Shown: positions 31,507-40,757 of the stretch, piece by piece
How positions within the stretch are numbered: the stretch's first letter is position 1
How the letters are laid out: the number at the start of each line of letters is the position of its first letter
Origin: Luteibacter sp. Sphag1AF
GTDB taxonomy: Bacteria; Pseudomonadota; Gammaproteobacteria; Xanthomonadales; Rhodanobacteraceae
Direction of reading: 5' to 3'
Assembly (NCBI RefSeq): GCF_014192715.1
Contig: NZ_JACHYH010000009.1
Span: 1-64,000 of the forward strand
Length of the DNA stretch: 64,000 nt
Notes under the pieces: generated by a model
The model's database searches: none
What the model saw: the letters and a program-made list of their open reading frames with translations, nothing else
What the model was told of the DNA's origin: nothing
Translations under genes and position numbers: made by a program

Positions 31507-32307
31507 TCAGACCTTCGCGGCAATCACGTCGTCGATGGTCCACGCCCCCGATGCCCGACCCGCAATCCACGCCGCGGATTCCAGCGCGCCGCGGGCAAAA
31601 ATGCTGCGATCCGTCGCCCGGTGCGTCAGCTCGACACGCTCGCCCTGCCCCATCAGCATCGCGGTGTGCTCACCCACAATGTCCCCGCCGCGCACCACGG
31701 CAAACCCGATGGTGCCGGCCTTGCGTGCCCCCGGACGCCCCTCCCGCGCATACACCGCCAGTTCCTCCAGCGTGGCACCACGAGCGGCAGCCGCAGCCTC
31801 ACCCAGCGCCAGCGCCGTGCCCGAAGGCGCATCTTCCTTGCGCGAGTGATGGGCCTCGACGATGTCCAGGTCCCACGTATCCAGCGCCGCAGCGGCCTCT
31901 TTCAACAGGCGGCTGAGAACGGCAACGCCAAGGCTGAAATTGGCAGCGCGCAGCACGGCAATGCGCTGCGCGGCATCTTTCAGGCGCTGCTCCATGGTGG
32001 CATCCAGGCCAGTGGTGCCGGTGACGACGGCAATGCCGTGCGCCTGAGCATGATCCAGTACAGCAGCAAGGCCGGCCGGACCACTGAAGTCGATAATGGC
32101 GTCGATGGTCGGCGCGCCTGCCCAATCGGTCGCGAAGCGCAACGTCTGCACCTCGTCGCGATACACCGGCTTGCCGGCGTGTGCAGACCCCGGGCTCACC
32201 GTGGCATGCACGAGTTCAAAGCGCGCGTCGTCACGAACGAGCGACAACAGCGCCGCACCCATGCGACCGGAAGCGCCACTGATGGCAAGACGAAAAGCGC
32301 GGGTCAT
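31507..32307 (-). CDS. dapB: 4-hydroxy-tetrahydrodipicolinate reductase
   Basis: A 266-residue NAD(P)H enzyme of lysine and diaminopimelate synthesis. N-terminal nucleotide-binding motif LAISGASGRMGAALLSL, TGTTGLD after the fourth strand, the catalytic motif VEAHHSRKEDAPSGTAL and, further on, GFAVVRGGDIVGEHTAML. Length fits (E. coli 273). The start MTRAFRLAI at 32307 has GAGGT upstream; an ATG-like codon five residues earlier lacks that support. Next to carAB in the xanthomonad order dnaJ-dapB-carAB, here interrupted by other genes. Confidence 0.96.
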   Translation of the reverse strand: MTRAFRLAISGASGRMGAALLSLVRDDARFELVHATVSPGSAHAGKPVYRDEVQTLRFATDWAGAPTIDAIIDFSGPAGLAAVLDHAQAHGIAVVTGTTGLDATMEQRLKDAAQRIAVLRAANFSLGVAVLSRLLKEAAAALDTWDLDIVEAHHSRKEDAPSGTALALGEAAAAARGATLEELAVYAREGRPGARKAGTIGFAVVRGGDIVGEHTAMLMGQGERVELTHRATDRSIFARGALESAAWIAGRASGAWTIDDVIAAKV

Positions 32308-32406
32308 CACATACCTCGACATGCAGGGCTATCAGAAGCCCTGCACTGTGCCGCCAGTGGCGCGCCACGGCAAGCGCGGCGACCACTGGCGACCTTTCCT
32401 GGCGCG

Positions 32407-34689
32407 TTACAGCCCGTACTTCTCCGCGATGCGCTCGTGCACCGAAGTGTCGACGCCCGCTGCCTCAGCGAGGCGATACCAGCACATGGGATGTTCCCAA
32501 TGGCCGGTCAGTTCCTTCAAGCGACGATCCACTTCGATGGCCGATACGCCCGGCGGCGATGCCAGGAAGAAATACCAGCCTTCAAGGCCCTCGCCATTCG
32601 GCTTGGCCGGATCGTCAATCACGTACTCATCGCCACTGGTAACCCACATCGCCCAGCGATCCGCCTGCAACGCAGCGCGAAACGCATCGGCGTGCTCTTC
32701 GCCCGGATGCGCACCGTCCACGAACCACGCGCGATAGTCGGCGCTATGCGTCGTGTGCACCACGCGATACGGAACGAGGAACCGGCGACGCTCTTCCTCA
32801 TCTTCGGGCATGGGCTCAAGCGCGGCCGCATCGAACACGACGGTATCGTGCACATGCTGCGGACGCCCCGGGGGTGCAATGCCCGTCACTTCCGCCGTCA
32901 CCGGGCCCGTGCGCCGGGCGAAATACTCGTTGACCTCGCCATCTTCGTCGTAGCGAAGACGAATCCAGCCCCAGTCTTCCTGCACCGGGCCCGATTCACT
33001 GGAAAGCTGCATGCCGATGCGCGCCGCCGAGAAGCGCACGGCATCCCAGTCGCCGCCCGCGCTGGCGGCCGTCATCAGGTCCCAGTCGTCATCCGTCGCC
33101 GTATCCGACATCTGCACCAGTTCGCGGCGAAGGCGAACCGCCGTGGCGAAATCGTGCGCCGACATGGCGGCATTGGCCCAGAGACGACGCGCGCCAGCTG
33201 CATCGGGCGCCAGCTCAAGCAGCGCCGTGATGTGCGTGCCGACGTCAGCCCATCGCTCACGCGCAAACGCCAGGCGGGCGCGCGACCAGTGCGCGAACAC
33301 CGGGTTGACCGATTCGATCTGGACGGCGAAGCGCTCCACCGCGGAGTCATCGTCTTCGTCCAGCAGCAGGTCAAGCAGACGTCCAAGCGGGAGCGCTTCA
33401 TCATCGAGATGGGTGCGCACGAAATCCTGAAGGAAGTTGATCGCTTCGGTAGTGGCGCCGCAGGCAACCATCGCCGATGCCGTAAGGTCGGCCAGCTGGG
33501 CGTCATCCGGACGCTCCTGCCCGGCGATCAACAGCAGATCAATATCACGTTCGGGGCTGGAATTTTCGTCATTCTGGATGTGTTCGCACAGAGCTTCCGC
33601 AGGCACGGGAAGCGTTCGCGCTGCGCTTCCGGCTGCGGCCACTACAGCGGCCTGCGCATTGATCCGCGCCGCCGCGCCACCATCCACGCGCAGCAGCGGA
33701 AGGTGACGCTTCGCCACTTCCAGCGCACGACGCGCCGTCCAGAACGCGCCGCGATCCACCGCCAGATGCGCATGCAGCAGGGCTTGCTCGATGGCCTTGC
33801 GATGCGAGCCCACGCGGTCCATGTGGTTGACCATCGTTTCGAGCAAGCGACCGAGGCGCCAGTCGTTGCGTTCCGGATCGCCGTGCACGATGAGCGATAC
33901 CGCTTCGGACCAATTGCCGTAAAGGCCCGGCACGATCTGCGAACTGAAAGGCGGCAGCGCTTCCCACGCTTCGTCCAGGCGGCCTGCGCGGGCCAGCAGC
34001 TGCGCGCGCAGCGTGGCACGCGAAAGACGGTCGCCTTCGTCGCCGCCCTCTTCGTCCAGCTCAGCCAGCATGTCCAGCGCCTTGTCCAGGTCGCCGGCGT
34101 AACCATGGGCCTGCGCCTGGATTTCGCGATATGCCTCGCCCGGCTCACCGCCGTCATCGAGGATGTTCTTTGCCTGCGACTCCAGGTATTCGGCGGCCTC
34201 GCGGCTACGACCATCGTCCATCAGCGCCAGCGCATATTCGCGGGAAATGCAGTCGTAGCACGGACGGCTGGGCTCGATGCGGGCGAGCGTTTCGGCGCAG
34301 ACCTCCAGACGCTCCGGCACCCAGCCGCGACCGTCCACGTTGCCGTAGCAGATGGCGATATCCTGAGTGGTGCAAACGGCCTGCGGGCATTCGCGCGTGT
34401 CGTCGCGGTGCGCAAATTCAAGCAGCGCAGCAGCCTCGGGCAATGCCTTTTCGCCTTCGTAAAGATTGCGCAGGCGGTTCTGCAAACCCCAGTGCCGGAA
34501 GAACACTTCCAGCCACGGATTGCGCATGGCGCGCGCGGCCGCAATGGCCTCGGGAAGCAGAGCTTCCACGCGTTCCGGGCGATTTTCGTGCAATTCCGAG
34601 GGAATCAGATCCATCAGGTCGGCGACACGATGTTGCCCCTCCCTGCGCAGCGCTTCACCCGTATCGTTGACCCACTTCCAGATATCCAT
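32407..34689 (-). CDS. Large helical-repeat (TPR-like) protein, partner of the HSP90-like ATPase
   Basis: 760 residues, mostly helical. About residues 70-540 consist of degenerate TPR-like helix pairs (for example AEYLESQAKNILDDGGEPGEAY, GRLDEAWEALPPF, AIEQALLHAHLAVDRGAFW, RWADVGTHITALLELAPDA). Cysteine pairs CPQAVC and CYDC appear early and could bind metal. The last 200 residues form a separate beta-containing domain (WIRLRYDEDGEVNEYFARRTG, VPYRVVHTTHSADYRAWF) that I do not recognise. The start MDIWKWVNDTGE at 34689 is 19 bp after the HSP90-like gene stop, so both are in one operon. A co-chaperone role is inferred from TPR plus HSP90 pairing, not shown. Confidence 0.72.
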   Translation of the reverse strand: MDIWKWVNDTGEALRREGQHRVADLMDLIPSELHENRPERVEALLPEAIAAARAMRNPWLEVFFRHWGLQNRLRNLYEGEKALPEAAALLEFAHRDDTRECPQAVCTTQDIAICYGNVDGRGWVPERLEVCAETLARIEPSRPCYDCISREYALALMDDGRSREAAEYLESQAKNILDDGGEPGEAYREIQAQAHGYAGDLDKALDMLAELDEEGGDEGDRLSRATLRAQLLARAGRLDEAWEALPPFSSQIVPGLYGNWSEAVSLIVHGDPERNDWRLGRLLETMVNHMDRVGSHRKAIEQALLHAHLAVDRGAFWTARRALEVAKRHLPLLRVDGGAAARINAQAAVVAAAGSAARTLPVPAEALCEHIQNDENSSPERDIDLLLIAGQERPDDAQLADLTASAMVACGATTEAINFLQDFVRTHLDDEALPLGRLLDLLLDEDDDSAVERFAVQIESVNPVFAHWSRARLAFARERWADVGTHITALLELAPDAAGARRLWANAAMSAHDFATAVRLRRELVQMSDTATDDDWDLMTAASAGGDWDAVRFSAARIGMQLSSESGPVQEDWGWIRLRYDEDGEVNEYFARRTGPVTAEVTGIAPPGRPQHVHDTVVFDAAALEPMPEDEEERRRFLVPYRVVHTTHSADYRAWFVDGAHPGEEHADAFRAALQADRWAMWVTSGDEYVIDDPAKPNGEGLEGWYFFLASPPGVSAIEVDRRLKELTGHWEHPMCWYRLAEAAGVDTSVHERIAEKYGL

Positions 34690-34708
34690 TCCAACTCCTG
34701 ATCGTTCG

Positions 34709-36553
34709 TTATTGGTCTGCGTCGATCGTTGCGGGACGCAGCAAAGCCAGCACGCTATGGCCCACATCGCCAAGCGCCGCATTCAGATCAAGCGAGCCAT
34801 CCTGTTCGGTGCCCGCTGCCATCAACACCTTCATCGCCTTCAACAGCCGCAGCGCCGCGCGCGTATCGCCACCGGTCGCGTGGGTGTCCAGCAACGCCTT
34901 GACGGCGGGGTTGTCCAGGTTCACGTAGAGCCGGGCGCGCACGGAACCGTCGATGCCTGCGGTAAAACCCCGGACCAGACGCAGCGCGGACATCGAGATG
35001 CGCTTGTCCGCGGCGTCGTCTTCCAGCACCCGCTTGAGTTCGGCATCACGATCCGGAACGACCACAAGGGGAAGCTCTGCCGGAGCGAATCGCGCGGGCA
35101 CCACGGTTTCGTTGTCGGCAAGACCCGCCTGCAACCACGTGAGCACATCAGCAGGCACGGGCGCGTCGGAGAACAGCTGGCGGTTGCCCTGCTCCGTACC
35201 GATCTCGATGAGCCGGCCACCGTGACGCTTCACCCATTCGCGCAGGAACGGCAGCACGGCATAGCGATCACCACGCGCAACGGGCACGCGCAGCGCGCGG
35301 AACAGCATTTCTTCAAACCCGCCTTCGCCGCCCAGACTGACGTGCACACCCTTGTTGCTGGCGAGTGCCGAAGCCTTCATGTCACCGTGCGAGGTGGGAA
35401 TGCGAACGTCGTCGGCAACCAGGTCGAACAGGCGTGCATCGGACAGTGCGGCGCCGAGCAGCGCTTCGTTATGACGGCGCAGCACACGGCGCCATGCGTC
35501 CGGCTGCGTACGCGGCAATGCGGCCAGACCTTCCACCAGCGCTTCGGCGAGGGCGCGCTGCGCATGACGGTACGCGTCGTCGCGCTGAAGGTCTTCGCGG
35601 CTGGCGGTGGGCGTAAGCCCATCGGACTCGATCACGCCACCGATGTAGCCGGCCCATGCAGGCAACAGGTCGCGTGCATCGTCGTCAAGCAACATGCCGC
35701 GGACGAAAACGGAAAGGTTGCGATTGTCCGAATGGCCGTAAGTGCCGCCATCCTGAATCCAGAGCATGCCGCGCACGTCGCTTTTCTCGGCGCCGCCCAC
35801 GGGGATGCAGCAGATGGGCTCGAAGTCGGTTTCGAAGCGGGCCGCGAAAGCCAGGTCGCGCTTGCGCGCGGCCACCGGATGTTCGATGGGCGCGCCTTCT
35901 ACGTGCCGCCACGGCGGCGCGATGGCGTTCACCGGTTCGTCCGACGTACCGATGTGGATGGGTTCGCGCAGCAATGCGCAATAGCGCATGAGCACGCGAG
36001 ACAGATAGCCTTCGCCTGCCAGCTGGGAATAGGCGTCACGTAGTTCAAGTTCCACCACGGTGCCAACTTCGCGCGCGGGGACTTCGGTCAGCGTGTACTT
36101 CTCGCCCGTGCTGGACTGATAGCGCCAGCCGCGATCCGGCTGTTGATAGGACGTGGTGGTGACGGTCACCCGCTCGGCCAGTACGAAAGCCGACAGGAAG
36201 CCGAGACCGAACATGCCGATCAGGCCTTCCGCATCGTGCCCACCCTGACGAAGCTGGCGGGTATAGCCCACACCGACCGTGGCCAGGTAACGATGGACTT
36301 CGTCCTCCGTGAGGCCTGCGCCGGTGTCGGTGACCCGCACGATATTGGCCTTGAGGTCCGCACTGACGGTGATGCGGGAAGCGCCAGCCCAATCCGGGTC
36401 TTCGATGCGGCGACGGGTGATGGAGTCGTGCGCGTTCTGCACGAGTTCGCGAAGCGCCACGAACGGCGTGGAATACAGGTGGCGTCCCAACACGGTCATC
36501 AGACCGCCCAGGTCAACGCCAGCCGTGCGCAGCTGCGCCAGTGAGTCGGTCAT
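34709..36553 (-). CDS. HSP90-family (HtpG-like) GHKL ATPase
   Basis: 614 residues, the length of HtpG (624). The Bergerat ATP-binding fold is clear: TPFVALRELVQNAHDSI (N box; Glu and Asn present), RVTDTGAGLTEDEV (G1), GMFGLGFLSAFVLAERV (G2). The middle domain follows, with GMLWIQDGGTYGHSDNRNLSVFVRGM and PSWAGYIGGVIESDGLTP-like sequence typical of HSP90 middle domains, then a divergent C-terminal part. Differences from canonical HtpG (ELVQNAHDS for ELISNASDA) put it in a separate HSP90-like branch. It lies just downstream of dnaJ and upstream of a TPR-like partner. Ribosome-binding site AAGGAAGGGG precedes the ATG. Confidence 0.85.
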   Translation of the reverse strand: MTDSLAQLRTAGVDLGGLMTVLGRHLYSTPFVALRELVQNAHDSITRRRIEDPDWAGASRITVSADLKANIVRVTDTGAGLTEDEVHRYLATVGVGYTRQLRQGGHDAEGLIGMFGLGFLSAFVLAERVTVTTTSYQQPDRGWRYQSSTGEKYTLTEVPAREVGTVVELELRDAYSQLAGEGYLSRVLMRYCALLREPIHIGTSDEPVNAIAPPWRHVEGAPIEHPVAARKRDLAFAARFETDFEPICCIPVGGAEKSDVRGMLWIQDGGTYGHSDNRNLSVFVRGMLLDDDARDLLPAWAGYIGGVIESDGLTPTASREDLQRDDAYRHAQRALAEALVEGLAALPRTQPDAWRRVLRRHNEALLGAALSDARLFDLVADDVRIPTSHGDMKASALASNKGVHVSLGGEGGFEEMLFRALRVPVARGDRYAVLPFLREWVKRHGGRLIEIGTEQGNRQLFSDAPVPADVLTWLQAGLADNETVVPARFAPAELPLVVVPDRDAELKRVLEDDAADKRISMSALRLVRGFTAGIDGSVRARLYVNLDNPAVKALLDTHATGGDTRAALRLLKAMKVLMAAGTEQDGSLDLNAALGDVGHSVLALLRPATIDADQ

Positions 36554-36794
36554 GCCCCTTCCTTTGCCGTGAACTCAACCTTTCGAGTGTACGTTCTCGA
36601 TTGGCAAACGTCTCCTGCCTCACAATACAAACGTGCTATGGCTCACAGTTTGAGGAGGCACTCGTCGCAACCACGAACCCGGCCTCGGAGTGAGCGTGCT
36701 TACAAATGGGGGTTTGCCGGCCGCCTCACGCGTTGCGCTTCGCAGGGATCGCACGCAAGCACGCCCCCCCACAACGTTTCAAAGGAGCGCCGCA

Positions 36795-36822
36795 TAAAAA
36801 AGGCACCCGGAGGTGCCTTTTT
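36795..36822 (-). terminator. Intrinsic terminator downstream of dnaJ
   Basis: GGCACC-CGGA-GGTGCC (36801-36816) with T-runs on both sides; on the minus strand it ends in six Us, 24 bp past the dnaJ stop. The rest of the 287-bp gap to the HSP90-like gene (36554-36794) holds no gene and presumably its promoter. Confidence 0.88.
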
Positions 36823-36840
36823 ATCTGCTGCATGGGCCAA

Positions 36841-37968
36841 TCAGGACGTCACGCGTGACCAGAACTGCTTGACGCCATCAATGAACGTGGTGGAACGCGG
36901 CGTGTGCTTGCCGGCTTCCGCGCCATCAAACGTGGCTTCCAGCTGCTGGAGAAGCTCGCGCTGCTCCTTGGTCAGGCGCACGGGTGTTTCCACAACCACG
37001 GTGCAGATGAGGTCGCCCGTACGGCCACCGCGCACCGACTTCACACCGCGACCGCGCAGGCGGAACTGGTGACCGGTCTGTGTTTCGGGCGGAACGTTGA
37101 TCGACACATCGCCTTCCAGGGTAGGCACTTTGAGGTCCGTGCCGAGCGCGGCCTGCGCGAAGCGAATGGGAACCTCGCAATACAGGTCGCTGCCGTCACG
37201 CTGGAAGATGTCGTGCTCTCGCACGCGCACTTCCACGTACAGATCACCAGCCGGCGAACCTGCCGGACCCGCTTCGCCCTGACCGGTAAGACGAATGCGG
37301 TCTCCGTTATCGACGCCTGCCGGGATGCGGACGGACAGCGTACGCGATTCCTCAAGACGGCCTTCGCCATGGCATTTCTTGCACGGCTTGTCGACCGACT
37401 GGCCGCTGCCGTGGCACGTGGGGCACGCCTGCTGGATGGAGAAGATGCCATTCTGCATGCGCACACGGCCGTGACCGTGACAGGTGGTACACGTGCTGAC
37501 CTTGCCGTCTTCCGAGCCCGTGCCATTGCAATGCTGGCAATTGACCTGAGTGGGAATGTCGATCTTCTTCTCGACGCCAAACACGGCTTCTTCGAGATCC
37601 AGATCCATCATGTAGCGGAGGTCAGAGCCGCGACGTGCACGCTGGCGACCGCCGCCACCGCCGAAGATATCGCCAAAAATGTCACCGAAGATGTCGCCGA
37701 CGTCGCCAAAACCGGCGCCACCGCCACGACCGAAGCCACCGCCTTCAAACGCGGCATGGCCGTACTGATCGTAGGCTGCGCGCTTCTGCGCGTCTGCCAG
37801 GATCTCGTAGGCCTCCTTGGCTTCCTTGAATTTTTCCTGCGCAGCCGGATCGTCCGGGCAGCGGTCAGGGTGGCATTTCATCGCGATGCGACGAAACGAC
37901 TTTTTGAGCTCGGCATCAGACACCGTGCGCTCGACACCCAGAATTTCGTAGTAGTCCCGCTTGCTCAT
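36841..37968 (-). CDS. dnaJ: Chaperone protein DnaJ
   Basis: A 375-residue type I Hsp40 that delivers substrates to DnaK and stimulates its ATPase. J domain with HPD (residues in [11 protein letters not shown]), Gly/Phe region ([20 protein letters not shown]), four zinc repeats [32 protein letters not shown], and the C-terminal peptide-binding domains. Length as E. coli (376). The ATG at 37968 has only a weak ribosome-binding site and overlaps the stop of a short leader ORF (37965-37997) that has a strong one, so translation is probably coupled. Last gene of the hrcA-grpE-dnaK-dnaJ cluster, behind a terminator. Confidence 0.97.
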   Translation of the reverse strand: MSKRDYYEILGVERTVSDAELKKSFRRIAMKCHPDRCPDDPAAQEKFKEAKEAYEILADAQKRAAYDQYGHAAFEGGGFGRGGGAGFGDVGDIFGDIFGDIFGGGGGRQRARRGSDLRYMMDLDLEEAVFGVEKKIDIPTQVNCQHCNGTGSEDGKVSTCTTCHGHGRVRMQNGIFSIQQACPTCHGSGQSVDKPCKKCHGEGRLEESRTLSVRIPAGVDNGDRIRLTGQGEAGPAGSPAGDLYVEVRVREHDIFQRDGSDLYCEVPIRFAQAALGTDLKVPTLEGDVSINVPPETQTGHQFRLRGRGVKSVRGGRTGDLICTVVVETPVRLTKEQRELLQQLEATFDGAEAGKHTPRSTTFIDGVKQFWSRVTS

Positions 37969-37997
37969 ACTTTCATCAACCAGTCGCAATGCGACAT
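37965..37997 (-). CDS. Ten-residue leader ORF overlapping the dnaJ start
   Basis: ATG at 37995-37997 opens [10 protein letters not shown] and stops at TGA (37965-37967), which shares its bases with the dnaJ start as ATGA. A perfect GGAGG (38004-38008) lies 6 bases upstream of this ATG, directly after the U-run of the dnaK terminator, whereas dnaJ itself has no good ribosome-binding site. This looks like a small ORF that loads ribosomes for dnaJ by termination-reinitiation. It is seen in the sequence but its translation is inferred. Confidence 0.45.
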   Translation of the reverse strand: MSHCDWLMKV

Positions 37998-38008
37998 CCC
38001 TTGCCTCC

Positions 38009-38042
38009 AAAAAACCGCGCGGACCGATGTGAGTCCGCGCGG
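38009..38042 (-). terminator. Intrinsic terminator between dnaK and dnaJ
   Basis: CCGCGCGGAC (38015-38024) pairs perfectly with GTCCGCGCGG (38033-38042), 8-nt loop, followed by six Us on the minus strand. Strong in appearance, so dnaJ is reached by read-through only or has its own promoter. Confidence 0.88.
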
Positions 38043-38077
38043 ATTCTACTCATTGCGTACGGTTCACGCCCGACGAC

Positions 38078-40006
38078 TTACTTCTTGTCGTCTTTGACTT
38101 CCGTGAACTCGGCATCGACCACGTCGTCCGGCTGGGCCGAACCGCCACCCGGAGCCGACTGGTGGCCCGCGTCACCGGCGTCCGCGCTGCCGGCGCTGGC
38201 TGCCGAATTGAGTGCCTGGGCAACTTCTTCCAGCTTGGCGATCTTGGCTTCAATGACCGACTTGTCGTCGCCGTCCTTGGCCTTCTCAAGATCAGACACC
38301 GCCGCGTCGATGGCAGCCAGCTGATCAGCCGGAATCTTGCCACCGTGCTCCTTGAGCTGGCTGCGGGTGCCGTGGATCATCTGGTCGGCCTTGTTACGCG
38401 TGGTGACAAGCTCCTGGAACTTCTTGTCTTCTTCGCGGTGCGCTTCGGCATCCGCCACCATGCGTGCCACTTCCTCGTCGGTCAGGCCCGAGCCGGACTT
38501 GATTTCGACCTTCTGCTCCTTGCCGGTCTTCTTGTCCTTGGCCGACACGTGGATGATGCCATTGGCATCAATGTCGAATGCCACTTCAATCTGCGGCATG
38601 CCGCGCGGCGCAGCTTCAATGCCGCTGAGGTCGAACTTGCCCAGCGTCTTGTTGAACTTGGCCTGGTCGCGCTCACCCTGCAGCACGTGCACGGTGACGG
38701 CGGTCTGGTTGTCATCAGCGGTGGAGAAGACCTGCGATGCCTTGGTCGGCACGGTGGTGTTCTTCTCGATCAGCTTGGTGAACACGCCACCCATCGTCTC
38801 GATACCCAGCGACAGCGGGGTCACGTCCAGCAGCAGCACGTCCTTGACGGTACCGCCCAGCACGCCGCCCTGAATGGCTGCGCCCACGGCGACAGCTTCG
38901 TCCGGGTTCACGTCCTTGCGCGGCTCCTTGCCGAAGAAGTCTTTCACCGACTCCTGCACCTTGGGCATGCGGGTCTGTCCACCCACCAGCAGCACTTCGT
39001 CGATATCCGACACGCGCAGGCCGGCGTCGTTCAGCGCCGTGCGGCACGGATCAATGGTGCCCTTGACCAGGTCTTCCACCAGCGACTCCAGCTTGGCGCG
39101 GGTCAGCTTGATGTTCATGTGCTTCGGGCCGCTGGCATCAGCGGTCACGTACGGCAGGTTCACGTCAGTCTGGTGCGTGGAGGACAGCTCGATCTTCGCG
39201 CGCTCGGCGGCGTCCTTCAGGCGCTGAAGGGCAAGGGCGTCCTTGCGCAGGTCAATGCCCTGCTCCTTCTTGAACTCTTCCACCAGATAGTCGATGACGC
39301 GGGCGTCGAAATCTTCGCCACCCAGGAACGTGTTGCCGTTGGTGGCCAGCACTTCGAACTGCTTCTCGCCATCGACTTCAGCGATTTCGATGATGGAAAC
39401 GTCGAACGTGCCGCCGCCCAGATCGTAGACCGCGATCTTGCGATCACCGCCCTTCTTGTCGATGCCGTAAGCCAGCGCAGCAGCGGTCGGCTCGTTGATG
39501 ATGCGCTTGACGTCCAGGCCCGCGATCTTGCCGGCGTCCTTGGTGGCCTGGCGCTGGCTGTCGTTGAAGTACGCCGGCACCGTGACCACGGCCTCGGTGA
39601 CCGTCTCGCCCAGGTAGGCTTCGGCCGTCGTCTTCATCTTCATCAGAACCTTGGCCGAAATTTCTGCCGGCGCCATCTTCTTGCCGTCGGAGGTTTCAAC
39701 CCACGCGTCGCCGTTGTCGTGCGCCACGATCTTGTAAGGAACAATGCTGATGTCTTTCTGCACTTCTGCGTCAGTGAACTTGCGGCCGATGAGGCGCTTC
39801 ACTGCGTAGAGGGTGTTCTTGGCGTTGGTCACGCCCTGGCGCTTGGCCGGTGCGCCAACCAGGACTTCCCCATCCTTGGTGTAGGCGATGATGGACGGCG
39901 TGGTGCGATCACCTTCCGCATTTTCGATGACGCGGGCGGTCGTACCTTCCATCACTGCGACGCAGGAGTTGGTCGTGCCCAGATCGATACCGATGATTTT
40001 GCCCAT
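38078..40006 (-). CDS. dnaK: Chaperone protein DnaK (Hsp70)
   Basis: A 642-residue Hsp70 that binds exposed hydrophobic peptides in an ATP-driven cycle with DnaJ and GrpE. The N-terminus reads [19 protein letters not shown]; the ATPase signatures [18 protein letters not shown] and [14 protein letters not shown] are intact; the substrate domain contains [17 protein letters not shown]; the acidic tail ends [14 protein letters not shown]. Length as E. coli (638). A sigma32-like promoter lies upstream, between grpE and dnaK. Confidence 0.99.
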   Translation of the reverse strand: MGKIIGIDLGTTNSCVAVMEGTTARVIENAEGDRTTPSIIAYTKDGEVLVGAPAKRQGVTNAKNTLYAVKRLIGRKFTDAEVQKDISIVPYKIVAHDNGDAWVETSDGKKMAPAEISAKVLMKMKTTAEAYLGETVTEAVVTVPAYFNDSQRQATKDAGKIAGLDVKRIINEPTAAALAYGIDKKGGDRKIAVYDLGGGTFDVSIIEIAEVDGEKQFEVLATNGNTFLGGEDFDARVIDYLVEEFKKEQGIDLRKDALALQRLKDAAERAKIELSSTHQTDVNLPYVTADASGPKHMNIKLTRAKLESLVEDLVKGTIDPCRTALNDAGLRVSDIDEVLLVGGQTRMPKVQESVKDFFGKEPRKDVNPDEAVAVGAAIQGGVLGGTVKDVLLLDVTPLSLGIETMGGVFTKLIEKNTTVPTKASQVFSTADDNQTAVTVHVLQGERDQAKFNKTLGKFDLSGIEAAPRGMPQIEVAFDIDANGIIHVSAKDKKTGKEQKVEIKSGSGLTDEEVARMVADAEAHREEDKKFQELVTTRNKADQMIHGTRSQLKEHGGKIPADQLAAIDAAVSDLEKAKDGDDKSVIEAKIAKLEEVAQALNSAASAGSADAGDAGHQSAPGGGSAQPDDVVDAEFTEVKDDKK

Positions 40007-40060
40007 GTGACGTTGCTCCGAAAAATTTTTAAGCGACCCCCGCGGCCGCGACTGATTGCT

Positions 40061-40088
40061 AGGTGGGGCTCAGCCCCTTGGATTCAAT
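40061..40088 (-). promoter_or_regulatory. Putative heat-shock (sigma32) promoter of dnaK
   Basis: On the minus strand ATTGAAT, a 13-bp spacer, then CCCCACCT, close to the sigma32 consensus CTTGAAA-N11-16-CCCCATNT, 55 bp before the dnaK start. No CIRCE inverted repeat is seen here. Confidence 0.6.
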
Positions 40089-40138
40089 GCTTTTTGGTGC
40101 GTTTTGGCGCCGCATTCGACACGCGCGCCGGGGTTCGT

Positions 40139-40678
40139 TCAGTCGGCGTCCCGCGCCACCACGACCAGGGCCGGGCGCAGCAGGCGATCGTTCAGAACGA
40201 AGCCCTTCTGAAGCACGCTTACCACGGTACCAGGCGGGTGTTCGTTGGAATCAATGGCCTGGATCGCCTGGTGGTGCTCCGGGTTGAACGCCTCGTGGAT
40301 CGGATTGATCACTTTCAGGCCGTGATTGTCGGCGACCTTGTCCAGCGACTGAAGAGTCAGCTCGATGCCGTGGCGCATTTTTTCAAGATCGCTGTTTTCG
40401 ACCGCCAGGCCACTGTAGAGCGCGTCGTAAACCGGCAGCAGCTCGCCGAGAAGCTTCTCATTGGCGAAGCGGCGGGCCTGATCGAGGTCGCGCTGAAGGC
40501 GGCGACGCTGATTCTCGATTTCCGCATGCTCACGCAAAACGCTTTCACGCATCTGGGCCAGCTCGGCTTCGGCCTTTGCGAGCTTCGCATTCAGCGAATC
40601 AAGCTCGGCAGATACGTCGTCGGTGGCCACGGTGTCGTCCTGCGCCGGATCGGGCACGTGGTTATCGTTGTTGCTCAT
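40139..40678 (-). CDS. grpE: Nucleotide exchange factor GrpE
   Basis: A 179-residue exchange factor that releases ADP from DnaK. An acidic disordered N-terminus, a long coiled coil (ELDSLNAKLAKAEAELAQMRE..., about residues 25-75) and the C-terminal beta-wing with NPIHEAFNPEHHQAI, GTVVSVLQKGFVLNDRLLRPALV, the family signature. It lies between hrcA and dnaK. Confidence 0.97.
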   Translation of the reverse strand: MSNNDNHVPDPAQDDTVATDDVSAELDSLNAKLAKAEAELAQMRESVLREHAEIENQRRRLQRDLDQARRFANEKLLGELLPVYDALYSGLAVENSDLEKMRHGIELTLQSLDKVADNHGLKVINPIHEAFNPEHHQAIQAIDSNEHPPGTVVSVLQKGFVLNDRLLRPALVVVARDAD

Positions 40679-40733
40679 GTTGACTCCAAATGTCAGCTAC
40701 AGGGCCCGATCGACGACCGGGCCACACATTCGC

Positions 40734-40756
40734 GGAAAATCCGCCTCCCGAGGCGG
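40734..40756 (-). terminator. Weak terminator between hrcA and grpE
   Basis: CCGCCT-CCCG-AGGCGG (40741-40756), followed on the minus strand by ATTTT, immediately after hrcA. Confidence 0.45.
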
Positions 40757-40757
40757 G

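Noticed and set aside
32308-32406. Two hairpins between dapB and the TPR-like gene as terminators
   Set aside because: Neither is followed by a U-run, so termination cannot be supported.
31396-34701. 1100-codon open frame on the plus strand opposite dapB and the TPR-like gene
   Set aside because: Antisense shadow of dapB and the TPR-like gene; no family pattern and it runs through the riboswitch.
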